Source of the DNA: Paenibacillus psychroresistens
GTDB taxonomy: Bacteria; Bacillota; Bacilli; Paenibacillales; NBRC-103111
NCBI RefSeq assembly: GCF_009728935.1
Contig: NZ_CP034235.1
Location: 4,502,001-4,566,000 of the forward strand
Length of the DNA: 64,000 nucleotides
Direction: 5' to 3'
The translations under genes were made by a program, and so were the position numbers. Positions 9,150 through 17,224 of this stretch are shown here, one piece after another (within the stretch, counting starts at the first letter, position 1; each line of letters opens with the position of its first letter). A model generated the notes under the pieces. The model saw nothing but the letters and a program-made list of their open reading frames with translations. It searched no databases and was not told where the DNA came from.

Positions 9150-9859
9150 AATTTCAACCATTCAGGCGTGTGTTGATTGAAAAAGATCGTAATTCGCACC
9201 ATCTGATCTGTATAAAGCAGGATAGAAATGATGATCATCAGCACACCCCCAATCTTCATGAGTACGGCTGAATATTGCAAAATCCATTTGGTGGAACCTA
9301 GAAAAAAGGTTAAAACAAAGAATGGAATTGCAAAGCCAAGCGAATAAGCCGAGATTAGGAAAAGCCATGTTCCTGGCTCTGTCGTCGATAAAGCAAGAAT
9401 AGCTCCCAGCATTGGCCCTACACAAGGAGACCAGCCTGCCGCAAAACCCATTCCAATCAGTATAGAGCCTAGATAACCAGCTGGTTTCCATTTAAGCTGG
9501 AGCTTGCGCTCTTTCATCAACCACATCGGTTGGAAAATCCCCAACATTACCAAGCCCATAATAAAGATCAATATCGCAGCTATTTGGCGAATTAGATCTT
9601 TATTATCTTGAAATCTTTCTGCTAGTGCTCCAGCAGTCAATCCCATCAGCATAAAAATAATCGTAAATCCAAGAATGAAAAACAGCGCATGTACCATCGT
9701 GCTGTTGCGTACTTCTCGTGATTTACCACCACTTTTTAACTCACTTACGGATATTCCCGTTATGTAAGAAAGAAAAGAAGGATACAAGGGCAGACAGCAT
9801 GGTGAAATAAAGGAAGCTAACCCTGCCCAAAATGCAAACCATACATTGACATCTGCCAT
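9146..9859 (-). CDS. ccdA: CcdA-type cytochrome c biogenesis / thiol-disulfide membrane protein
   Basis: 237 residues with six hydrophobic segments. The DsbD/CcdA redox cysteines are visible: the first in SPCCLPLYPSFLSYITGIS near residue 20 and the second in AAGWSPCVGPMLGAIL near residue 140. It passes reductant from cytoplasmic thioredoxin to extracytoplasmic thiol proteins, and in Bacilli is needed for c-type cytochromes and for spore cortex formation (with StoA). It is preceded 27 bp away by metG on the same strand, and its 3' end overlaps convergent splB by 4 bp. Confidence 0.94.
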   Translation of the reverse strand: MADVNVWFAFWAGLASFISPCCLPLYPSFLSYITGISVSELKSGGKSREVRNSTMVHALFFILGFTIIFMLMGLTAGALAERFQDNKDLIRQIAAILIFIMGLVMLGIFQPMWLMKERKLQLKWKPAGYLGSILIGMGFAAGWSPCVGPMLGAILALSTTEPGTWLFLISAYSLGFAIPFFVLTFFLGSTKWILQYSAVLMKIGGVLMIIISILLYTDQMVRITIFFNQHTPEWLKF

Positions 9860-9886
9860 TCTATCCCCTCCTTAAAAACTAAATGT

Positions 9887-11905
9887 CTATTTAACAATTG
9901 CACCATTCGGTAAATCTTCTGCAACTGTTGCTAAAGTAAGCTGATCCCCGTGGGAGGCTGCAAGGATCATCCCTTGTGACCATTCACCGCGGAGCTTCAC
10001 TGGTTTAAGATTGGTCACACAAATTACTTTACGGCCTACCATTTGTTCTGGCGTATAGAATTTAGCAATACCCGATACTACCTGTCTTTGCTCTGTTCCT
10101 AAATCCAGTTGAAGCTTTAACAGTTTATCTGCATTTTTTAATGGTTCTGCCGCAAGAACTGTTGCCACACGAAGCTCTACTTTAAAGAAATCATCAATTG
10201 TAATTTCTTCCGCTTGAGCTGTTGGCTCAGTAACTATTGCCGTTGGTTTAGTATTTTCTGGCTTTGCTGCCGCTTCTGCCGTTACGGTACCTTTCATTGC
10301 TGTTGCTATGTAAGCAACCTCTTGCTCAACGTCCAGACGAGGAAAGATTGGATCCCCTTTATGCAGTTGAATTCCAGCAGGCAATGTGCCAAAAACAGCC
10401 GCACTCTCCCAGCTGGTTAGCTCACCAGCAACGATTCCAAGCTGCTGCCATATCTTCGCTGGAGCTTGGGTTAAAAACGGTTGAATTAGAATAGATACAA
10501 TCCGCAGACTTTCAGCTAAATGGTACATGACGGATCCAAGCTCGTTCTTCCGCTGTTCATCTTTGGCAATATTCCAAGGCAACGTTTCATCAATATATTT
10601 ATTAGCCCGGCCAATTAACTGCCAAATCGAGCTAAGTGCAACGGAAAATTCCATCCTTTCCATCGCTTCTTCTACTTTATTGACAGTAGTTTGAGCCTGA
10701 TCGACCAAGCCTTGATCAAAAGCTGTTGCGTTAACAACATATGGCGAGAGAACACCAGCAAAATATTTATCATTCATTGCAACAAATCTATTCAACAAAT
10801 TACCGAGATCATTCGCTAAATCAAAGTTAAGCCGTTCCACAAAACCTTCTGGCGTAAATGTACCATCTGCTCCAAAAGGAACTTCACGCAATAAGTAATA
10901 TCTTAACGCATCAAGGCCATACCGATCAATCAACGTCACTGGATCGACAACATTACCCTTTGATTTGGACATTTTACCGTCCTTCATTAAGAGCCAGCCA
11001 TGGGCAAATACTTTTTTCGGCAATGGCAAATTTAAGGCCATTAACATAATTGGCCAATAAATCGTATGGAATCGCACAATCTCCTTGCCAACTAAATGGA
11101 CGTCTACCGGCCAAAATTTACGGTACAAGTCATCCTTATCTGAACCGTAACCAAGTGCCGTTATATAATTCGAAAGCGCGTCAATCCATACATAAATAAC
11201 ATGCTTGGGATCACCAATTACAGGAATTCCCCAGTCGAATGTCGTTCTCGATACTGCCAGATCCTCTAGACCTGGTTTAATAAAGTTGTTAATCATCTCA
11301 TTACGCCGTGATTCCGGTTGAATAAAACCTGGATTCTCCTCGTAATAAGTAAGAAGCCTGTCTGCATATTTGCTCATTTTGAAAAAATAGCTTTCTTCCT
11401 TGACGAGTTCTACTGGATGACCACTATCTGGGCTTTTACCGCCAATAATAGCCCCCTGCTCATTTCGTTGAATGTCTGTTAACTGGGTTTCTGTATAATA
11501 GGTTTCATCCGGAATACTGTACCAGCCTTCATACTCACCTTTATAGATATCACCCTGCTTAAGTAATTGCTCAAAAATAGCCTGAACAATATTCTTATGT
11601 CGTGGTTCAGTTGTACGTATAAAATCATCATGCGATATATCTAATTTTTTCCATAATTCTTGAATTCCCGTTACAATTCCATCAACCAATATCTGTGGTG
11701 TTACCCCTGCTTCCGCAGCTTTGCGTTCAATTTTCTGGCCATGCTCATCTGTGCCTGTTAAAAAATAAGTTTCATAACCGCGAAGTCTCTTATACCGAGC
11801 CATGGCATCGCCAGCAACTGTTGTATAAGCATGTCCGATATGCAATTTGTCATTGGGGTAGTAAATAGGTGTTGTGATATAAAACGTTTTGTTATCTGCT
11901 GTCAT
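9887..11905 (-). CDS. metG: methionyl-tRNA synthetase
   Basis: 672 residues. The class I signature is LHIGHAY (about 19-25) and the KMSKS loop is GKMSKSKGN (about 309-313). The connective-peptide region (EGWYSIPDETYYTETQL) lacks the zinc-binding cysteines, as in Bacillus MetS. A C-terminal EMAP-II/Arc1p-like tRNA-binding domain (from about 560, containing IDDFFKVELRVATV and LKPVKLRGEWSQGMILA) is joined by an Ala/Pro/Glu-rich linker. It charges tRNA-Met. A Met-specific T-box leader lies directly upstream, so expression rises when tRNA-Met is uncharged. The ATG at 11905 has a good AGGAGG-type site. Confidence 0.97.
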   Translation of the reverse strand: MTADNKTFYITTPIYYPNDKLHIGHAYTTVAGDAMARYKRLRGYETYFLTGTDEHGQKIERKAAEAGVTPQILVDGIVTGIQELWKKLDISHDDFIRTTEPRHKNIVQAIFEQLLKQGDIYKGEYEGWYSIPDETYYTETQLTDIQRNEQGAIIGGKSPDSGHPVELVKEESYFFKMSKYADRLLTYYEENPGFIQPESRRNEMINNFIKPGLEDLAVSRTTFDWGIPVIGDPKHVIYVWIDALSNYITALGYGSDKDDLYRKFWPVDVHLVGKEIVRFHTIYWPIMLMALNLPLPKKVFAHGWLLMKDGKMSKSKGNVVDPVTLIDRYGLDALRYYLLREVPFGADGTFTPEGFVERLNFDLANDLGNLLNRFVAMNDKYFAGVLSPYVVNATAFDQGLVDQAQTTVNKVEEAMERMEFSVALSSIWQLIGRANKYIDETLPWNIAKDEQRKNELGSVMYHLAESLRIVSILIQPFLTQAPAKIWQQLGIVAGELTSWESAAVFGTLPAGIQLHKGDPIFPRLDVEQEVAYIATAMKGTVTAEAAAKPENTKPTAIVTEPTAQAEEITIDDFFKVELRVATVLAAEPLKNADKLLKLQLDLGTEQRQVVSGIAKFYTPEQMVGRKVICVTNLKPVKLRGEWSQGMILAASHGDQLTLATVAEDLPNGAIVK

Positions 11906-11937
11906 TTCAGAAACCTCCTAGGTAAATGTCTTTAAAA

Positions 11938-12222
11938 AAACACAAAAAGCCCTCATCCTAATTGGGACGAGAGCTTGCAGCTCACGCGGTACCACCCACA
12001 TTCCCCAGATTCTTACGAATACTGAGCTCAGTTGGTCTGCTTTATGGCAGACCCTCCTTTTAACGTCGGAACACGTCACTCCTTTACGTCAGCATAAGCC
12101 CAACGCTTGGAAGCAAATTCTCCAGGACCATGTTCTACAGCGCTCCCTAACCGGATTTCAGCAATCCCGGCTCTCTGTCGTAGGGTATAGCTATGTACTT
12201 ATCCCTTCATTGAAACGAAACA
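11938..12222 (-). promoter_or_regulatory. T-box riboswitch leader of metG (methionine)
   Basis: On the minus strand the leader holds, in order: GAAGGGATAAGTA; AGAGAGCCGGG near 12186-12170; the GCTGAAATCCGG turn; a candidate specifier ATG at 12131-12129 in the context GAACATGGTCC; the canonical T-box core GGGTGGTACCGCG at 11992-11980; and an intrinsic terminator hairpin (GCTCTCGTCC paired with GGATGAGGGC, then TTTTT) near 11970-11944. The terminator/antiterminator switch is set by uncharged tRNA-Met binding. The specifier agrees with the gene it controls. Confidence 0.93.
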
Positions 12223-12260
12223 TTTAATTAATCAAAATATACGAATATCCATGACCAATG

Positions 12261-12497
12261 TCAAGTCTGAGACTTGGGGTGTTTACTTGGTGGAACCAAA
12301 TCTACTCCACCCTTATGAAAGGGATGGCACTTACAGATGCGTTTAGTTGCTAACCACGTGCCTTTAATAGGTCCATGCACTTCAATGGCTTCAAGCGCAT
12401 ATTCAGAACAGGTTGGAAAGAATCTACAGCTTGGTGGAGTTAAGGGTGAGATAAATTTTCTGTAGAAATAAATAGGTGCCTTAACTAGCTTCTTCAT
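12261..12497 (-). CDS. yidD: membrane protein insertion efficiency factor YidD
   Basis: 78 residues. The family core SCRFFPTCSEYALEAIE and the second cysteine block RICKCHPFHKGGVDLVP are intact. YidD is a small amphipathic protein that helps YidC-dependent membrane insertion. Here it stands alone upstream of the metG leader, away from the rpmH-rnpA-yidC cluster where it often lies; solitary copies are common in Bacilli. Confidence 0.95.
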   Translation of the reverse strand: MKKLVKAPIYFYRKFISPLTPPSCRFFPTCSEYALEAIEVHGPIKGTWLATKRICKCHPFHKGGVDLVPPSKHPKSQT

Positions 12498-12590
12498 CTT
12501 AATAGCTAATTCCCCAGTTTCAATAGTGATATCTTAATTGTTTTATTATATAATAATTTTCGGAAAATCTATAGTGAGGTGAAAACAATC

Positions 12591-12623
12591 AAAAAAATGG
12601 ACCTCCTCATTTAGAGGAAGTCC
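12591..12623 (-). terminator. intrinsic terminator of the DeoR-ROK-aldolase-PfkB operon
   Basis: Minus-strand hairpin TGGACTTCCTC / TAAAT / GAGGAGGTCCA followed by seven T. It overlaps the end of the PfkB kinase gene, so the kinase stop codon lies in the stem. Confidence 0.85.
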
Positions 12624-13554
12624 ACTGTATTTCTTCAATGTTCACTATTTTTTTAATTCGTTCTACTTCTTCCATTTGCACATAGCCTGCACTTTGGGTT
12701 AGAGCATTGGCTGAACCAGTCGCAGTTGCCAATCGAATGCATTCCTCAATTGACTTTAATTGACTGAATCCAACAACCATCCCTGCAACAAAAGCATCTC
12801 CGCACCCCACCGTGTTGACTATTTCCAACCGAGGAACAGTTGCCCGATATAACCTGCCTTGATAACCCGTGATCGATCCTTTTTCACCCAAAGATACCGT
12901 TACACAGGCTATCCCTTGGTTCATTAATGCGTGGATATTAGCAAAAAGCCCATCTTCGTCTGCAACTGACTGTCCTGTCAATTCAGCAATTTCTTTTTCA
13001 TTCGGTTTGATGAAGAATGGTTTCGCTTGGATACTTGAACGCAGAGCTTCCCCACTCGTATCTAAAAAAACCTTCGTGCCATTATTTCTAGCAATTTCAA
13101 TTAACTCTGCATAAGTTGATAGCGCTACTCCCCTTGGCAAGCTGCCGGAACATACCATCCAAGGCGTGCGTTTAGATTGAGCAGCAATTTTAGTTCGAAA
13201 CTGCTCCAGCTCATCCACAGAAATTACCGGTCCCGATTCCAAAACCTCGGTTGAGCTGTAATCACTTTCGTCAATTATATTCAAGTTAATTCTCGACTCA
13301 CCGCTCACGCGGATAAAATCATGCTTGATACCCTGTTTGTCCAATTCATCTTGAATAAAGCTGCCGTTATTGCCGCCAAGAAAGCCCATTGCATAAGGAT
13401 CTGCTCCCAGCTCTAGCAGCGTTCGCGCAACATTAATCCCTTTTCCACCTGCTTCGGCAAACACCTCTGTTGCACGATGGGAAGCCCCAAGCTTGAATTG
13501 TTTAACATAATAGGTTTTATCTATGGCCGCATTCAGAGTAGTAGTGGTTATCAA
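12607..13554 (-). CDS. PfkB family hexose-phosphate kinase (1-phosphofructokinase / tagatose-6-phosphate kinase type)
   Basis: 315 residues, typical of FruK/LacC. The N-terminal TLNAAIDKTYYV and AGGKGINVARTLLELG blocks bind substrate. The C-terminal ATP-binding and catalytic-base motif is VNTVGCGDAFVAGMVVG, with the Asp in GCGDAF. It phosphorylates a ketohexose phosphate to a bisphosphate. The neighbouring class II aldolase would then split that product, so fructose-1-P or tagatose-6-P is the likely substrate; motifs do not decide between them. The start is TTG at 13554, 11 nt after GAAGGG. There is no PTS permease nearby as in fruRKA operons. Confidence 0.88.
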   Translation of the reverse strand: MITTTTLNAAIDKTYYVKQFKLGASHRATEVFAEAGGKGINVARTLLELGADPYAMGFLGGNNGSFIQDELDKQGIKHDFIRVSGESRINLNIIDESDYSSTEVLESGPVISVDELEQFRTKIAAQSKRTPWMVCSGSLPRGVALSTYAELIEIARNNGTKVFLDTSGEALRSSIQAKPFFIKPNEKEIAELTGQSVADEDGLFANIHALMNQGIACVTVSLGEKGSITGYQGRLYRATVPRLEIVNTVGCGDAFVAGMVVGFSQLKSIEECIRLATATGSANALTQSAGYVQMEEVERIKKIVNIEEIQWTSSK

Positions 13555-13581
13555 CTAAACACAATCCCTTCGTTAATAGGA

Positions 13582-14448
13582 TTACCTGGCATCATTGGCT
13601 TTACCAACGGAGCCTAACATAATCATTTTGATAATAGCTGCTTCCTTAACTGCTTTTTTAGCAGGAATCATATATTTTCGCGGATCATTTTCATCTGGGT
13701 TTTGAGCAAATACAGCTTTAATCGCATCCGAGAAGACAATTCGGATTTCTGTGGCAATATTCATTTTGGCCATACCCAATGAAATCGCACGCTTAACCTT
13801 ATCTTCCGGAATTCCTGAACCTCCATGAAGCACTAAGGGTACACTCACTAATGCAGCAATTCTCTGGATACGATCAAAATCAATTTGCGGTTCACCTTTA
13901 TAGATACCATGGGCAGTCCCAATAGCCGGTGCCAATGTTGGCACACGTGTTAGCTCAATAAATTTAGCACAATCATCTGGATCAGCCATTAGCGCTTCAT
14001 TCTCCGCTACAACGATTTCATCCTCTACTCCGCCTACTTTCCCAAGCTCAGCTTCTACATTCACTCCAGCAGCAAGGGCAATTTCTGTAACTTTAAGCGT
14101 CTGACGAACATTCTCCTCAAAGGTTTCATGAGAAGCATCAATCATAACCGAGGAATAGCCTGCACGTATGCATTGTACGATAATGTCAAAATCCGTGCAG
14201 TGATCCAGATGCAGTGCGACAGGAACACGCGAACGATTAGCAGCGGTTGTTGCCATGGCTGCAATATAGTCAGCGCCCAAATGCTTAACCGTTCCTACGG
14301 TTGACTGCAGGATAACCGGTGAATTCGTTTCTTCTGCTGCATCAATTACAGCCTGCAGCATTTCAAGTGTATGTACATTGAATGCTCCGATTCCATATCC
14401 ATTTGCTCTAGCCGCTTGTAATAAATGAGTAGATGATACTAATGGCAT
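13582..14448 (-). CDS. class II ketose-bisphosphate aldolase (Fba/GatY/KbaY family)
   Basis: About 288 residues. The start is ATG at 14448, preceded by AAAGGGGAC; an upstream in-frame extension to 14499 overlaps the ROK gene and lacks family sequence. Zinc ligands are visible: HLDHCTD, AELGKVGG with its Glu, and histidines in GTAHGIYKG and LVLHGGSGIP. The enzyme cleaves fructose- or tagatose-1,6-bisphosphate to DHAP and glyceraldehyde 3-phosphate. Being next to a PfkB kinase and a ROK kinase suggests a dedicated sugar pathway rather than the housekeeping glycolytic enzyme. Confidence 0.9.
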   Translation of the reverse strand: MPLVSSTHLLQAARANGYGIGAFNVHTLEMLQAVIDAAEETNSPVILQSTVGTVKHLGADYIAAMATTAANRSRVPVALHLDHCTDFDIIVQCIRAGYSSVMIDASHETFEENVRQTLKVTEIALAAGVNVEAELGKVGGVEDEIVVAENEALMADPDDCAKFIELTRVPTLAPAIGTAHGIYKGEPQIDFDRIQRIAALVSVPLVLHGGSGIPEDKVKRAISLGMAKMNIATEIRIVFSDAIKAVFAQNPDENDPRKYMIPAKKAVKEAAIIKMIMLGSVGKANDAR

Positions 14449-14461
14449 AATAAAGTCCCCT

Positions 14462-15415
14462 TTATGATAATTGATTTTTGGCGTAGAGTGCGCCGCCAAT
14501 GATTCCGGCGTCTTCTACTCTTTGTGCTATTGTAATGGAAAGCCCTTCCCAATAAAGCGGAAGTATCGATGCTTGTAATTGTCGTTTCATCGGACCTAGC
14601 AAGCGTTCACCCGCCATAGCAGCCCCGCCTCCGATTACAATTAGATCTGGACTATAGAAATTAATTGCATATGCTAAACCTTTTGCAAGATAAACTCCTG
14701 TATCCTCCATAACCTTAATGGCCAGAATATCACCTTGATCGTAAGCATTGGAAACATCTAATGCCGTAACCTTGTCGATCTGATCTCCAGGATACCAGAG
14801 CTTTAATAGACTATTGCCCCCTTGGATAATAGCGTCTTTGGCTTGGCGGACAATCCCATTCGCTGAAGCAATTGTTTCCAAACAACCAACCAATCCACAT
14901 TTACAGGCATAAGTATTACCTGGCATAGTGATATGGCCTAATTCCCCGGCACGATTGCCGCTTCCATAATAAAGCTGGCCTTCGTTAACCATTGCTGATG
15001 CAATTCCAGTACCCAATGTCACACCAAGAACGTGCTTATAATTTCTCCCCGCCCCTGCTAATGCTTCACCATATACATAAAGCCTTACATCATTATTAAT
15101 GTAAATTGGGATTGTTATCAGCTTCTCTAGCTCTGCAACAACCGGATAATTCTCCCAGCCCAAATTCACAGCGCTTACGGCAATCCCATTCGCATGATCT
15201 ACGAAACCTGGGACACCCACTCCAACTGCTAGTATAGGCTCATCCGTTTGTTCAGCTAGATCAAGAATATGAGCAGCAATGGTTTGAATAACATGAGTTG
15301 AACCTTTGTCCGCTTCTGTCGCTACTTTTTTGAATAACAGACAGTTGCTCGCTTCATCTACTACGCCAAAAACAATATTAGTACCTCCAATATCTACTCC
15401 AATGTACCGAGCCAT
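14462..15415 (-). CDS. ROK family sugar kinase
   Basis: 317 residues. The N-terminal phosphate-binding loop is IGVDIGGTNIVFGVV, the catalytic Asp is in IYINNDVRLY, the ROK signature runs through GELGHITMPG, and the structural zinc motif is CKCGLVGCLE. It phosphorylates a free hexose or amino sugar with ATP; glucokinase, allokinase and N-acetylmannosamine kinase are all in this family and the sequence does not decide. It lies between the DeoR regulator (27-bp gap) and the aldolase (13-bp gap), so it is second in the operon. Confidence 0.88.
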   Translation of the reverse strand: MARYIGVDIGGTNIVFGVVDEASNCLLFKKVATEADKGSTHVIQTIAAHILDLAEQTDEPILAVGVGVPGFVDHANGIAVSAVNLGWENYPVVAELEKLITIPIYINNDVRLYVYGEALAGAGRNYKHVLGVTLGTGIASAMVNEGQLYYGSGNRAGELGHITMPGNTYACKCGLVGCLETIASANGIVRQAKDAIIQGGNSLLKLWYPGDQIDKVTALDVSNAYDQGDILAIKVMEDTGVYLAKGLAYAINFYSPDLIVIGGGAAMAGERLLGPMKRQLQASILPLYWEGLSITIAQRVEDAGIIGGALYAKNQLS

Positions 15416-15442
15416 AACTCAACTCCTATATCATTCAGACAA

Positions 15443-16240
15443 CTAATCCATAACATTTGAATCCGCGATATACAGTTCAATTTGCCGCTGCTTTAAATGA
15501 GCAACAAACTCATCATCCAATTTCTGATTGGTAATACAGGCGTGTAGACAATCTAAAGGCGCTATCCCAAAAAGCGAAGCCTTGCCTGCTTTAGTATGAT
15601 CAAATACAGCATAGGTTTGTAAAGAACGTTGGATTAACATCTTAGCAATATCTGCCTCTAGCTCGGAAAATGTAGTAATTCCATGCTGTAAGGTAAAACC
15701 ATCCACACCCAGAAACATTTTGCCAATATTCAAGCCTTCTACAGATTTCTCAGCTAACGGACCACAGAGCTCATAGCTGTTTCGACGCATCACACCACCC
15801 GTAAGCACAACTTGAACATCCGTTCCTTCCGATAATTCCATGGCAATGTTGACAGCATTAGTCACAACGGTTATTCGTTTATGCTGTTTAAGTGCTCTAG
15901 CAATTAGAAAGGTCGTTGTCCCTCCGCTGAGGCCAATAATGTCACCTTCCTCAACAAGGGAAGCAGCTTTTGCAGCTATCGCTTCCTTTTCTAGCCACAG
16001 AACATCCTTCTTTTCTTGAAATGGCACCTCTCGGCTATCCAAAAACCCTTCTAGCTGAGCACCTCCTAAGCTGCGAATGATCCCCGCTTCCTTGAGTTCA
16101 TCTAGATCTCGGCGAGCCGTTGCTTCGGAAACTGCAAACTTTTCAATCATTTCTTGAATTGTAATTTTACCTTGGCGCTTGAGAACGTTCATTATCGCGT
16201 TCCGACGTTTCTCGCCTTTGGATAGCTCTACATTTTTCAT
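15443..16240 (-). CDS. DeoR family transcriptional regulator
   Basis: 265 residues. The N-terminal helix-turn-helix (KITIQEMIEKFAVSEATARRDLDEL) is followed by the DeoR effector domain with the sugar-phosphate-binding GLSGGTTTF and VVTNAVNIAMEL motifs and a C-terminal FDHTKAGKASLF. It probably represses its own operon until a phosphosugar intermediate accumulates. A strong ribosome site (AAGGAG) precedes the ATG. A consensus promoter with a palindrome in its spacer lies just upstream. Confidence 0.93.
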   Translation of the reverse strand: MKNVELSKGEKRRNAIMNVLKRQGKITIQEMIEKFAVSEATARRDLDELKEAGIIRSLGGAQLEGFLDSREVPFQEKKDVLWLEKEAIAAKAASLVEEGDIIGLSGGTTTFLIARALKQHKRITVVTNAVNIAMELSEGTDVQVVLTGGVMRRNSYELCGPLAEKSVEGLNIGKMFLGVDGFTLQHGITTFSELEADIAKMLIQRSLQTYAVFDHTKAGKASLFGIAPLDCLHACITNQKLDDEFVAHLKQRQIELYIADSNVMD

Positions 16241-16273
16241 CCTTGTTGCTCCTTATTAATTGCTTATAATGAA

Positions 16274-16307
16274 ATTATAAATCATTAAAATGATTTTTTC
16301 AATCATT
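16274..16307 (-). promoter_or_regulatory. promoter and probable DeoR operator of the sugar kinase operon
   Basis: Minus strand: -35 TTGAAA at 16302-16297, a 17-bp spacer, and -10 TATAAT at 16279-16274. The spacer is a palindrome, AAATCATT-AA-AATGATTT on the plus strand (16279-16296), and another AATCATT half site lies at 16301-16307. A repressor bound there would block polymerase. That it is the DeoR protein's site is inference from position. Confidence 0.75.
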
Positions 16308-16330
16308 ATTTGACTCTTGTGCTCAGATTG

Positions 16331-17160
16331 CTGGATTTAAAGAGCCGCTAGCACTTTAGATTCGCTTTCGCGGGGCCGCGACTGGATTTAAAGCGGCGCA
16401 GACGCTTTACATTCGCTTTCGCGGGGCCGCGACTGGATTTAAAGCGGCGCAGACGCTTTACATTCGCTTTCGCGGGGCCGCGACTGGATTTAAAGCGGCG
16501 CAGACGCTTTACATTCGCTTTCGCGGGGCCGCGACTGGATTTAAAGCGGCGCAGACGCTTTACATTCGCTTTCGCGGGGCCGCGACTGGATTTAAAGCGG
16601 CGCAGACGCTTTACATTCGCTTTCGCGGGGCCGCGACTGGATTTAAAGCGGCGCAGACGCTTTACATTCGCTTTCGCGGGGCCGCGACTGGATTTAAAGC
16701 GGCGTGGACGCTTTACATTCGCTTTCGCGGGGCCGCGACTGGATTTAAAGCGGCGTGGACGCTTTACATTCGCTTTCGCGGGGCCGCGACTGGATTTAAA
16801 GCGGCGCGGACGCTTTACATTCGCTTTCGCGGGTTTACATTCTCTTTCGCGGCGGCGCGGCTGGATTTAAAGCGGCGTGGACGCTTTACATTCTCTTTCG
16901 CGGCGGCGCGGCTGGATTTAAAGCGGCGCAGACGCTTTACATTCGCTTTCGCGGGGCCGCGGCTGGATTTAAAGCGGCGTGGACGCTTTACATTCTCTTT
17001 CGCGGCGGCGCGGCTGGATTTAAAGCGGCGTGGACGCTTTACATTCTCTTTCGCGGCGGCGCGGCTGGATTTAAAGCGGCGTGGACGCTTTACATTCTCT
17101 TTCGCGGCGGCGCGGCTGGATTTAAAGCGCCGCCCGCGCTTTAAATCCAGCCGCGCCGCC
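16331..17160. repeat. 51-bp tandem repeat array (16 anchors)
   Basis: The anchor CTGGATTTAAAG recurs at 16331, 16382, 16433, 16484, 16535, 16586, 16637, 16688, 16739, 16790, 16861, 16912, 16963, 17014, 17065 and 17116. Spacing is exactly 51 bp each time except 71 bp at 16790-16861, where 20 bp (a repeated TTTACATTC/CTTTCGCGG segment) is inserted. The unit is about 59% GC, well above its surroundings. Two subtypes exist: GGGGCCGCG-ended units mainly on the left and GGCGGCGCGG-ended units mainly on the right. Each unit holds TAAAGCG...CGCTTTA and CGCGG..CCGCG inverted repeats. The stretch 16241-17224 has no convincing gene. Confidence 0.95.
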
Positions 17161-17162
17161 GC
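17104..17162. repeat. 27-bp perfect inverted repeat closing the tandem array
   Basis: Arms at 17104-17130 and 17136-17162 are perfect complements around a 5-nt loop (CGCCC). The left arm is the end of the last array unit including CTGGATTTAAAG; the right arm is the same sequence inverted. It would make an extremely stable, GC-rich hairpin or cruciform. Confidence 0.92.
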
Positions 17163-17166
17163 ACTT

Positions 17167-17200
17167 AAAAAAGCATAGACCGCAAGGTCCATGCTTTTTT
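17167..17200 (-). terminator. intrinsic terminator after the purine catabolism operon
   Basis: AAAAAAGCATAGACC-GCAA-GGTCCATGCTTTTTT: a 9-bp stem with one wobble, flanked by A and T runs. It can work in both directions. It lies 25 bp past the stop codon of the aminotransferase gene. Confidence 0.9.
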
Positions 17201-17224
17201 GATGCTTTTTCATTCAAGCCAAAT

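Noticed and set aside
14449..14499. N-terminal extension of the class II aldolase
   Set aside because: It overlaps the ROK kinase gene and an excellent ribosome site sits just before the ATG at 14448, where the family sequence begins.
16331..17160. CRISPR array
   Set aside because: The units are nearly identical over all 51 bp, with no variable spacers between constant repeats, and no cas genes are seen.
16815..17213. 132-residue basic repeat ORF on the minus strand through the 51-bp array
   Set aside because: Its first part would translate through the intrinsic terminator of the purine operon and the 27-bp hairpin, there is no ribosome site, and its frame exists only because the repeat period is a multiple of three.
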